From Symsagittifera roscoffensis (taxonomy: Eukaryota > Xenacoelomorpha > Acoela > Convolutidae): a stretch of 64,000 nucleotides of DNA. The DNA is taken from the NCBI RefSeq assembly GCF_963678635.1, contig NC_087063.1:70641617-70705616 (forward strand), in the 5' to 3' direction. Positions 46,101 to 48,890 of the stretch are shown here, one piece after another. The notes below the pieces were generated by a model, which worked only from the letters and a program-made list of their open reading frames with translations, did no database searches and had not been told where the DNA came from. The translations under genes and the position numbers were made by a program. How positions within the stretch are numbered: the stretch's first letter is position 1; the number at the start of each line of letters is the position of its first letter.

Positions 46101-47074
46101 TCCCATTAAAAATTGATTGCTATCATTAGCCTTGCGATAAGCAGGGGTATTGCAATCGGGTACTAGACTTTTTCCCCCGGAAACAACTTTGTCCACAGGA
46201 TCCTCACTTCTAGAGGTTCTTCACTTCTAGAGGATCTTAGCCAATCGACTTAGCCAATTTATTGTGCGTAATTTTTAAGGTCTGTGTATGAACTTCATCT
46301 AAATATATGAAGTTTCTTCAGCTGTAATTTTTGTCAAGTTATTTTTTCAAGTAATTTTTTCCAACATAACTTTTTCTAAGTTTTTTCATTCACTATTTTT
46401 CAGCGCAATCTTTTTATTGCATCGCAAGTGTTGCGAAGCTCCGCTTTGCCTCTGTGATTCCAAATTGATGTTGGAGCTCGATTAGAGAAAAAGTGGAAGT
46501 AAAAATTAACAAGCTGAATATGGAAATTCAAAAGGAACTTTTATTTTTGAAAACAAAGGGCATTTGGTCACACTAGTAATAGTGCGTTCGTATGAGAGCG
46601 TTTGCAAAGATAAAAATGAATGGTCGAAAAAAACGGCATGCAAAAAGATCGCTTGCGAAATTGGGTAAAGTGACTTAAAGTTGAAAAAAATTTTAGGATG
46701 TGGCAACGCAGTGCTCTAATTGCAAAGAAAAATGCTGCGAACTCTTGTCGTCAGGTGACTCAGAGAACCCTAACAGTGCAAACGGACACAGTAACCAAAA
46801 TGCAGTCAAATCATCGAGAGACTCTGAATCAGAATCCCTACACATGGAACAAGAGCTCGCTTTGACTAAATTGAGACTAGTGGAAGAGCAAAGTCAAAAT
46901 CAGCAACTAGAACACGAAGTGGCCGAGTTGAAACAAATGGTAGCAGCTATGAGTCAATCGGCCAATCAGAGCGCTTCTTCAGCTACTCAATGGCTGTTGA
47001 AGAGAACACCAAACTTCCTGTCGCGCAACACGACAGGGAATCAGGGATCAATTTCCGGCCATGACCTAACCTAA
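9965..47074 (+). CDS. RABGAP1: RABGAP1-type Rab GTPase-activating protein (gene span, about 19 coding exons)
   Basis: RABGAP1-family proteins accelerate GTP hydrolysis by Rab proteins on endosomal and Golgi membranes. Joining the exons listed separately gives an open frame of about 1159 residues from ATG to TAA (human family members are about 1070), with every junction phase compatible. Domains in order: acidic Ser-rich N-terminus (1-115), PTB domain (about 130-280), kinesin-like/DUF3694 region (about 290-480), acidic linker (480-600), TBC domain (about 630-860), coiled coil (about 880-1130). The TBC catalytic signatures are intact: GIPEALRGEVW, the arginine finger in IKRDIHRTFP (about residue 680) and the glutamine finger in GYCQG (about 717). 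The GAP should therefore be active. Oddities: a duplicated coiled-coil exon at 40479-40694 and a 33-base candidate microexon. RABGAP1L is the other possible name; invertebrates usually have one gene ancestral to both. Confidence 0.93.
10172..10327 (+). CDS. RABGAP1: RABGAP1 exon 2
   Basis: Begins after the acceptor TGGTTGTTTAG and encodes 52 acidic, Ser-rich residues (48-99), including TPEDSREELEEKL. The likely donor is CAG|GTTGAT, phase 0, which fits exon 3. If the donor is not used, the frame runs 14 codons further to TAA at about 10371, giving a short N-terminal protein of about 113 residues. Confidence 0.65.
10669..10843 (+). repeat. Two 81-bp tandem copies
   Basis: Copies at 10669-10749 and 10763-10843 both run from GATCGAAGTGATGACGTC to AATAACACGTGAGGA with few differences, separated by 13 bases. 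The second copy abuts the broken end of a reverse-transcriptase fragment. Confidence 0.85.
10844..11112 (-). pseudogene. Second copy of the PD-(D/E)xK-type RT element C-terminus
   Basis: Read on the minus strand, this carries the same blocks as the fragment at 8.0-9.6 kb: TSTDDEARLDIKANGLWESR, VKFNPQAKTCPRN, a basic helix, VVNVEHASF, then after a one-base frame change PLIFACTGAASPSS. It is cut off at 10843 by the 81-bp repeat. It is a different, more diverged copy of the family. Confidence 0.75.
11308..12750 (-). pseudogene. LINE B reverse transcriptase and C-terminal region
   Basis: 480 codons open. RT motifs in order: VPIFKDG and YRPISLLCCISK, NGFRKKRSA, YLDFEKAFDCVPH, TSGVPQGSLLGPLLFILYIN, a catalytic block reading FGNADDFK where YADD is usual (Tyr changed to Asn, both Asp kept), MRLNTGKC, DLGILVTPTLSW, then the thumb and the Cys/Trp-containing tail (CTWRIMCPRGNC). 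About 20 bases are duplicated just before the GVPQG motif (near 12260-12300). The start at 12750 is an internal Met; the real protein began further upstream. Confidence 0.9.
12757..13185 (-). pseudogene. LINE B linker before the RT domain
   Basis: The minus-strand frame at 13119-12757 contains DAFNQFFCSVLTKAEQ and LDINKATGPDNLGNLV, the conserved block just before RT in CR1-like elements. Upstream, in another frame to about 13185, lies NFCSTQAEFRDEIALRYG. A frame break near 12755 separates it from the RT frame. Confidence 0.8.
13590..15190 (+). repeat. 329-bp tandem array, five copies
   Basis: The anchor ACCCAAGTAGTGTATACC recurs at 13611, 13952, 14281, 14610 and 14939, giving periods of 341, 329, 329 and 329. 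The middle copies are almost identical, while the outer ones diverge and the last degrades near 15170. Each unit carries a poly-pyrimidine stretch and ends in GCTTGCAATGCTA...CAAGTGCTGCT, similar to the palindromic tail of the interspersed repeats in this window. No conserved reading frame survives in all copies. Confidence 0.93.
15541..15826 (+). repeat. tRNA-headed repeat with palindromic tail
   Basis: The head (about 15548-15608) resembles a tRNA: A-box-like TGGCATAGAGGTAAAACACC, an anticodon-like CTTGCGAGACAAG, and B-box-like GTTTGAATTAGTCC. A T-rich body follows. The tail at 15781-15824 carries GCGAAGTGCAGCTTCGC and ends CTTTGTGTAG. Its form is that of a tRNA-derived SINE. Confidence 0.6.
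15830..17924 (+). repeat. Rest of intron 2, interspersed repeat modules
   Basis: AT-rich intron. At about 16090-16520 it contains a module found many times in the window: a GACTCTTATATAGG-type start, then a TTTTCTCAAGTTGGGTTA box, AAGAGCTTAAAGGGCA, and TGCGTTCATTGACT. No exon could be supported between 10328 and 17924, though a short one could be missed. Confidence 0.55.
17925..17973 (+). CDS. RABGAP1: RABGAP1 exon 3
   Basis: A 49-base exon between acceptor AAAGTATTTTCAG and donor ATAG|GTAAGC. It encodes about 16 polar residues (ESNSTTGEKTDKRDDI) and changes phase from 0 to 1, matching both neighbours. There is no domain homology, so support comes from splice sites and phase. Confidence 0.6.
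18401..18614 (+). CDS. RABGAP1: RABGAP1 exon 4 (start of PTB domain)
   Basis: Encodes TYLHGVTYLGCGSVD, matching the SKLTYLGCASVN start of the vertebrate RABGAP1 PTB domain, and ends GNLR|. Acceptor CTCTGCTAG (exon from 18401) has the better pyrimidine tract. An alternative acceptor GACTTCAG (exon from 18431) keeps the same phase and removes 10 residues. Donor AAG|GTAACA, phase 2. Confidence 0.85.
18615..20330 (+). other. RABGAP1 intron 4
   Basis: T-rich intron with repeat modules (GGCTTAAGTTTTGG-type boxes) and, at about 19610-19970, another repeat with a tRNA-like head and palindrome-like tail. The antisense open frames near 18634-19005 show no domain. Confidence 0.5.
19610..19968 (+). repeat. 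tRNA-headed repeat with tail
   Basis: The head includes GTCCGGCGTAGAGGTAAGC (A-box-like). The tail at 19926-19968 reads ATCGCAAGTGGTGCGAAG and then CTCTG...GCCTCTGTG. Copy of the same family as 15541-15826, here without a clear B box. Confidence 0.45.
20331..20553 (+). CDS. RABGAP1: RABGAP1 exon 5 (PTB domain core)
   Basis: Acceptor ATATTTTGCAG, donor ACA|GTGAGT, phases 2 to 0. Encodes LITPGTDEVKFSVSIRNIAC, equivalent to the PTB strand region LLDPQTNTEIANYPIYKILF of the vertebrate protein. It ends ECYLCHVVQFAALET, equivalent to FRIHVFRCEIQEAV. Confidence 0.9.
20793..20831 (+). repeat. (TG)n followed by a run of 19 G
   Basis: About nine TG units lead into C and then 19 consecutive G. Such a G run can form a quadruplex and is also prone to sequencing error in length. 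Confidence 0.9.
21030..21105 (+). repeat. tRNA-like SINE head (CAT anticodon-like loop)
   Basis: TGGCTGAGCAGTTAGTGCG resembles an A box and D arm, TTAGACTCATAATCTCTA an anticodon arm with CAT in the loop, and AGGGTCGAATCTCAG a T arm and B box. The ends do not pair as an acceptor stem, so it is better called tRNA-derived repeat than a tRNA gene. Confidence 0.6.
21555..21770 (+). repeat. Compact tRNA-headed SINE with two palindromic tails
   Basis: The head at 21559-21627 has A-box-like TGGCTGAGTCGATAGTGCG and B-box-like CAGATTCGAATCCGAC. It is followed by GATAGAGCTGCTTTTTGGTC and a tail holding GCGAAGCGCAGCTTCGC (21665-21681). A second tail copy (GCGAAGCGAAGCTTTGC and CCTCTGTGTAGAA) follows at about 21725-21770. 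This is the clearest and shortest example of the family: head, short body, tail. Confidence 0.7.
22113..22324 (+). CDS. RABGAP1: RABGAP1 exon 6 (end of PTB, start of kinesin-like region)
   Basis: Acceptor TTTTCATTTCAG, donor CAAG|GTAGGT, phases 0 to 2. Begins ISAALSSFSQAFG, the final PTB helix (vertebrate SRILYSFATAFRR). Continues into LLLVQFNVSVKEGE, the start of the DUF3694/kinesin-like segment (vertebrate FTFSVSLEIKEDD). Confidence 0.9.
22325..22727 (+). other. RABGAP1 intron 6
   Basis: No feature beyond AT-rich sequence and a short repeated TTTTACACTTTCAG at about 22487-22512. Confidence 0.5.
22728..22820 (+). CDS. RABGAP1: RABGAP1 exon 7
   Basis: Acceptor TTCTTGTTTAG, donor CG|GTTAGT. 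Encodes DRTCLKLRQSVLKKVEIAV and PQLPIER, matching vertebrate DRQCFKLRQGIDKKIVIYV and KELAIER. Phases 2 to 2. Confidence 0.9.
22972..23045 (+). repeat. tRNA-like SINE head in intron 7
   Basis: CTTAGCATAGTGGTAAGGCG resembles an A box and GTGTAATCGATCCCC a weak B box. Probably a SINE fragment; the ends do not form an acceptor stem. The rest of intron 7 (22821-23409) shows nothing else. Confidence 0.5.
23410..23585 (+). CDS. RABGAP1: RABGAP1 exon 8
   Basis: Acceptor TAATGATTTCAG, donor AAAG|GTATAT, phases 2 to 1. Encodes RTCGFFVQ, YELLDHLEN and IDPSSPQFSLFN, matching vertebrate RCFGLLLS, MHLLDLES and NPKSPHFQVVN in the kinesin-like region. Confidence 0.9.
23586..26830 (+). repeat. RABGAP1 intron 8, left part: dense interspersed repeats
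   Basis: A near-complete copy of the long repeat module starts at about 24285 (CAGACTCTTACATAAG), passes TCCTTTGTTAAAAGTAAGAC (24408), TTTTCTCAAATTGGGTTAA (24550) and TGCGTTCATTGAC (24692), and reaches a hairpin module CCCTTGCGATAAGCAAGAG at 24856. Further partial copies follow, with palindromic tails near 26186-26225 and 26580-26622. No exon seen. Confidence 0.65.
26840..28330 (+). repeat. About 165-bp satellite, nine diverged copies
   Basis: The anchor box (T/C)GAGATATGACGTTTTT recurs at about 26897, 27065, 27234, 27400, 27566, 27731, 27905, 28060 and 28212. Spacing is mostly 165-169, falling to about 150 at the right end. Each copy also carries TTGCCTCCAAATATGA, a T-rich then A-rich stretch, and AAATTCCCAACC...GTACTCT. 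Copies in the middle are most alike and the edges decay, as expected of a tandem array evolving by unequal exchange. Confidence 0.9.
28957..29241 (-). pseudogene. LINE C RT palm and thumb fragment
   Basis: The open frame reads KITDFAHDITLFG, ISLWMESNKLTVNAGQSK and MKYLGVTVDNTLKHK, corresponding to RT motifs from the catalytic loop to the DLGV/L-type motif. Ala-His-Asp replaces the usual Ala-Asp-Asp. Confidence 0.85.
29698..30213 (-). pseudogene. LINE C linker fragment before RT
   Basis: 171 codons open: basic helix-rich segment, then FSPDKMNDYFVNIGKELAKN and IFCVLKNLKNKTSADCKGY, the region that precedes RT in these LINEs (N-K-(K/T)-(S/A)-x-D block). Ends in a frame break at the RT N-terminus. 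Confidence 0.8.
30827..31080 (-). pseudogene. LINE C endonuclease start fragment
   Basis: Reads FLSELERKPLARALTETSC and KRGAGVEICIKK, matching the LxETW and GGGVAIYVK blocks of LINE endonucleases. The rest of the domain is broken by stops (30230-30820). Confidence 0.7.
31401..31570 (+). CDS. RABGAP1: RABGAP1 exon 9
   Basis: Acceptor TCTGCTTCAG, donor ATT|GTGAGT, phases 1 to 0. Encodes FALDVVFMGIETPVRFHIPV and GKGERFFYPNRRPLVISYI, matching vertebrate TAVDLVITEVQEPVRFLLET and PNERLFWPFSKRS. End of the kinesin-like region. Confidence 0.92.
31571..31969 (+). other. RABGAP1 intron 9
   Basis: 399-base AT-rich intron; nothing else seen. Confidence 0.6.
31970..32213 (+). CDS. RABGAP1: RABGAP1 exon 10 (acidic linker)
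   Basis: Acceptor CTATTTTTTTAAG, donor AATG|GTATGT, phases 0 to 1. Starts PDTDSSYRVEALKCEGE (vertebrate NTDTLYEVVCLESESE), then becomes a Ser/Glu/Asp-rich linker that is probably disordered and joins the lipid/cargo-binding half to the TBC half. Confidence 0.85.
32214..32495 (+). other. RABGAP1 intron 10
   Basis: 282-base intron with ordinary donor and acceptor; nothing else seen. Confidence 0.6.
32496..32815 (+). CDS. RABGAP1: RABGAP1 exon 11 (start of TBC domain)
   Basis: Acceptor CGTTGTTTCAG, donor CAG|GTTTGT, phases 1 to 0. Encodes LMSGYGSVSKDCSADILEKW (vertebrate LLSGSGDVSKECAEKILETW), a 25-residue insertion, and VRTVGIPEALRGEVW, the first TBC motif. Confidence 0.95.
32816..32975 (+). 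other. RABGAP1 intron 11
   Basis: 160-base intron, the shortest well-supported intron after exon 1's 66-base intron. Confidence 0.6.
32976..33089 (+). CDS. RABGAP1: RABGAP1 exon 12 (arginine finger)
   Basis: Acceptor GTGTTTTTAG, donor AAAG|GTAATA, phase 0 to 0. Encodes IKRDIHRTFPANDFFKD. The Arg of HRTFP is the TBC arginine finger that completes the Rab active site. Confidence 0.95.
33147..33470. mobile_element. hAT-type MITE, 324 bp, perfect 14-bp inverted ends, in intron 12
   Basis: The left end CAGGGTGACCAAAT is exactly repeated in inverted form at the right end. Both flanks carry the 8-mer CCTTAAAC (33139-33146 and 33471-33478), the hAT target-site length. The interior has GGTCCCCTTT repeats in both orientations and a doubled GCACTGAGCGTTCATG at about 33328-33359. 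No transposase. Perfect ends and duplication suggest a fairly recent insertion. Confidence 0.95.
33712..34056 (+). CDS. RABGAP1: RABGAP1 exon 13 (TBC core, glutamine finger)
   Basis: Acceptor GGTTGCTTAG, donor GAA|GTAAGA, phase 0 to 0, 115 codons. Encodes YDHEIGYCQGFTYIAAVLLL with the catalytic Gln finger, HMPEEQAFCVFV, and SSQWFLTLYTAKFPLYLVYR. All are core TBC motifs nearly identical to the vertebrate protein. Confidence 0.97.
34057..36060 (+). repeat. RABGAP1 intron 13 with interspersed repeats
   Basis: A tRNA-like GTGAGGTGGTAGCC...GTAGGTTCGCATACC lies at 34797-34840. A long repeat module starts at about 35226 (ATGAACGTAGCTCATACTCT) and runs through TCCTTTGTTAAAAG, TTTTTTTCAAATTGGATTAA and TGCGTTCATTGACTC to about 35665. 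An inverted repeat of about 17 bases (AACATAGTTGAAAGATG and its complement) spans 34168-34268. Confidence 0.6.
36061..36231 (+). CDS. RABGAP1: RABGAP1 exon 14 (end of TBC domain)
   Basis: Acceptor GACTACAG, donor AAG|GTTAGA, phase 0 to 0. Encodes LSFLLNIALALLREASEEL and IPRKYRDAACAEDLIRKAL, matching vertebrate VIFNVALGLLKTSKDDL and LPKRYRSEENAKKLMELA. Confidence 0.93.
36232..38531 (+). repeat. RABGAP1 intron 14 with repeat bodies
   Basis: Contains several T-rich blocks ending in GGCTTAGTT-type boxes (37480-38200), two B-box-like sequences (GTTCGAATCTGG at 37929, TTTCGATTCCAGTC at 38070) and a palindromic tail (GGTGCGGAGCTTAGCTTCGC) at about 38384-38403. No exon seen. Confidence 0.55.
38532..38624 (+). 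CDS. RABGAP1: RABGAP1 exon 15 (start of coiled coil)
   Basis: Acceptor CTGATTTTAG, donor AAA|GTGAGT, phase 0 to 0. Encodes INPKKLSLYAKEYYELV and KDPMERLK, matching vertebrate ISQKKLKKYEKEYHTMR and EDPIERFE. Confidence 0.92.
38986..39201 (+). CDS. RABGAP1: RABGAP1 exon 16, copy 1 (coiled coil)
   Basis: 72 codons, phase 0 to 0. Acceptor GGTATGTAG is poor in pyrimidines and donor GAG|GTCGGT is weak. Encodes LEAEAVNLANELVSAKLDSQ, aligned with vertebrate [20 protein letters not shown], and then heptad-rich coiled coil to TEVQE. Confidence 0.92.
40479..40694 (+). CDS. RABGAP1: RABGAP1 exon 16, copy 2 (duplicate)
   Basis: Identical in sequence to the exon at 38986-39201, with the same splice sites. 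Because both ends are phase 0, it could be spliced in along with copy 1 (adding 72 residues of coiled coil), used instead of it, or skipped, all without a frameshift. It may also be an assembly artefact. Confidence 0.7.
40695..44731 (+). repeat. RABGAP1 intron after exon 16, repeat-rich
   Basis: Besides the second half of the duplication, this holds long-repeat modules at 41605-41960 and 43525-43910, and a degraded hairpin module at 43929. Palindromic tails occur at about 43195-43232 and 44389-44427. A loose repeat of about 190 bp around GACTTTTCTCGAAAACTACT (about 42470, 42665 and 42855) is also present. Antisense open frames at 42214-42516 and 43539-43793 have no domain. Confidence 0.6.
44732..44764 (+). 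CDS. RABGAP1: Candidate RABGAP1 microexon 17
   Basis: A 33-base stretch between a good acceptor (CTTCTTTTTTCAG) and donor (TCA|GTGAGG), phase 0 to 0, encoding RKNSLKNKLTS. Alignment with vertebrate RABGAP1 works better with exon 16 joined directly to the exon at 45587, so this may be a species-specific or optional microexon, or chance. Confidence 0.35.
44765..45586 (+). other. Intron, no feature
   Basis: AT-rich intron sequence. Opposing open frames (44859-45128 and 45167-45355 minus, 45239-45451 plus) overlap and have no recognisable domain. Confidence 0.5.
45587..45718 (+). CDS. RABGAP1: RABGAP1 exon 18 (coiled coil)
   Basis: Acceptor GACGTTTCAG, donor AAA|GTGAGA, phase 0 to 0. Encodes LKKIVTKSTNETNQQRDI and VAEYRKLCSRLEQERD, matching vertebrate IIGDYKQICSQLSERLE. 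Confidence 0.92.
45719..46696 (+). repeat. RABGAP1 last intron
   Basis: Contains the hairpin module (CCTTGCGATAAGCAGGGG, then ATTGCAATCGGGTACTAG) at about 46130-46170 and a palindromic tail (GTTGCGAAGCTCCGCTTTGC and CTCTGTG) at about 46422-46457. These two lie 300 bases apart, which probably marks one shortened copy of the long repeat. Confidence 0.65.
46697..47074 (+). CDS. RABGAP1: RABGAP1 last exon (C-terminus)
   Basis: Acceptor AAAAATTTTAG, phase 0, 125 codons and TAA. Encodes DVATQCSNCKEKCCELL (vertebrate VDDCERCREFF), an Asn/Ser-rich spacer, then MEQELALTKLRLVEEQSQNQ (vertebrate LELELAQTKLQLVEAECKIQ). It ends TQWLLKRTPNFLSRN, equivalent to the TWFNRTLSSIK end of the vertebrate protein. 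Confidence 0.95.
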   Translation, partial: DVATQCSNCKEKCCELLSSGDSENPNSANGHSNQNAVKSSRDSESESLHMEQELALTKLRLVEEQSQNQQLEHEVAELKQMVAAMSQSANQSASSATQWLLKRTPNFLSRNTTGNQGSISGHDLT

Positions 47075-48363
47075 TTTGCTGTGAATTATGCTATCATAAT
47101 GATGCCAAATTATTTAACTTGTCAGTGTGCTCATCAGCACACAACGTTTGCAAATAGAACCCTCAAATTATTATTCTCCTAAATTCTGTAAATTATCTAT
47201 TTCATTGCAGCATAGTATTGTATGAGAAGAAGTGAAGAATGTCTATTTTCCAATTGTAATGTACAATGAGTTCCTTTGATTGTGCGAAGGCTAAATGGCG
47301 TCATGCTACTCAATTTAGATTTTAGGCCAGTCAGTTTGTATCGCAGAGCGACTCTGTAGGCGTCAGTTTTTGGGGTTGATCTTATGAAACTTATCGAGCA
47401 ACAATGTTGGGAAATTTTTTTGAGTATCAACTAATCATAAGCCAAGAAGAGGTTATTAATCTAGAAGAAACATTGATCATTTGATTTAATCATTTCGTTT
47501 GTTGACCACTTTATGAATTTGGAAGTAGAAGGACGGAACTATGGAGTCGTTCGATGTTTCATTCAAATGATTTTAGGTATCCAAAAAACTTGTAACAAAT
47601 CTAATGGGTTAAAATTTCAAATCCATTATGAAGGTAAGGTGGTCAAATAGTTTTTTGCTGAGAAATTAGCACGATGAATAAAAAACGATAGCTTGTTTTT
47701 CCCTCCTCTTTTCCCCTCCTCTTGCATTCACTTTTGTCCGGGAGGAAAACAAAACTAAAGCAGTATATTTTTCCTGGATTTGAAAATGAATTATGAATTG
47801 CGTTTCTCTGCGCTGAACCGAATAAGTGGTTCACTATTTGGCTATGTTTTATAGGAATGGTAATTGCATTAAACAAAAGCTTTTGCCTATATCGCTGTTT
47901 TCCCAGGTCGTGTTGGTATGTAGGCAGTATTTCAAGACTAAAGAAAAACAATGGAAAAAAAAACGAAACAATTATGTGTAATTCGGAAAAAAAACGTGTT
48001 TTAAATGCCAAAGCGTGTTTTCCTGAAAAAAAAATTAATTTAAAACCCTGTCATTTACATACGGTTCGATTCCAAAAAAAATTCACAGAGCAGATGCAAT
48101 TGAGCTTGGCACTAAGATTTTTAATGCAGTAAACAAAAAGTTGAAGGGTAGTTTTATCTGTAAATTCTCTATGCCAAAAATGCATTTTCAGAGATTTTCC
48201 ATTAATAGTTATAGTCGGCGCAATCTGCGCTTCTTGCATAGGAACGAACCCTTTTTCTTGTTTAGAAATGGATTTTCCTTTGAAAAAAATTAAATTGTGT
48301 AATTGGAACTTCTTAGCCATCTGCATAATTATAGAATACGCGTGCAGTTCGTGTTCTTTTCAG
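47075..48363 (+). other. RABGAP1 3' UTR and intergenic region
   Basis: The first AATAAA after the stop is at 47677-47682, implying a 3' UTR of about 600 bases. The remainder is AT-rich and ends in an acceptor (CGTGTTCTTTTCAG, end 48363) 11 bases before the tetraspanin ATG. Open frames here (47643-48011 minus, 48051-48326 minus) have no domain. Confidence 0.5.
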
Positions 48364-48374
48364 ATTGTACCATC

Positions 48375-48890
48375 ATGCATCTTCTACGGCAGCTTTTGAT
48401 TTGCACAAACTGTCTTCTGCTTACTCTGACTGCCATTTTTGTCTCAATTGTCGGATTCTTAATATTCTCCAGTCGCGAGGAACTAGATTGGATTGCCTCA
48501 CCATCCACACAGAACTACCTGGTGTACATTCTAGTAGGGTTCATCTTACTCGTTGTTCTCACTGCCTTTTTCGGTTTCGTCGGATCCCTCAAGTCGAGCA
48601 AACAATGCATGTTTCTCTACATTTCGTTCCTGGCTATGGCGATTACGTTCGAACTGGCGACAGGAGCGGTGCTCTTCCGATATTACACGAAAGGCGAGCT
48701 CCGAAATGTCGGCGAAGAGCTCATGTTTCAGTCAATGGAGAAGTATACCAAGGACAAGACTGTACGAACTTTGTGGAATGGGTACCAGTCTAAAATGGAA
48801 TGTTGTGGAGTCACTGGATTCATGAACTGGTGGAAGTATACTGTGAAACCTCCGATGTCATGCTGCAGAAAGCACTCCGAGTTCGGAGAG
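48375..48890 (+). CDS. Tetraspanin exon 1
   Basis: 172 codons covering TM1-TM3 and most of the large loop to FGE, donor GAG|GTAACT, phase 0. The small intracellular loop reads SLKSSKQCM with the usual Cys before TM3. FELATGAVLF is a typical TM3 with its conserved Glu. Confidence 0.93.

Noticed and set aside
47643-48011. Minus-strand gene of 122 codons between RABGAP1 and the tetraspanin
   Set aside because: Phe/Lys-rich low-complexity translation with no motif; overlaps the probable 3' end of RABGAP1.
48365-48793. Alternative plus-strand frames over the tetraspanin exon
   Set aside because: Shadow frames; the tetraspanin frame has four membrane segments and the CCG and PxSCC motifs.
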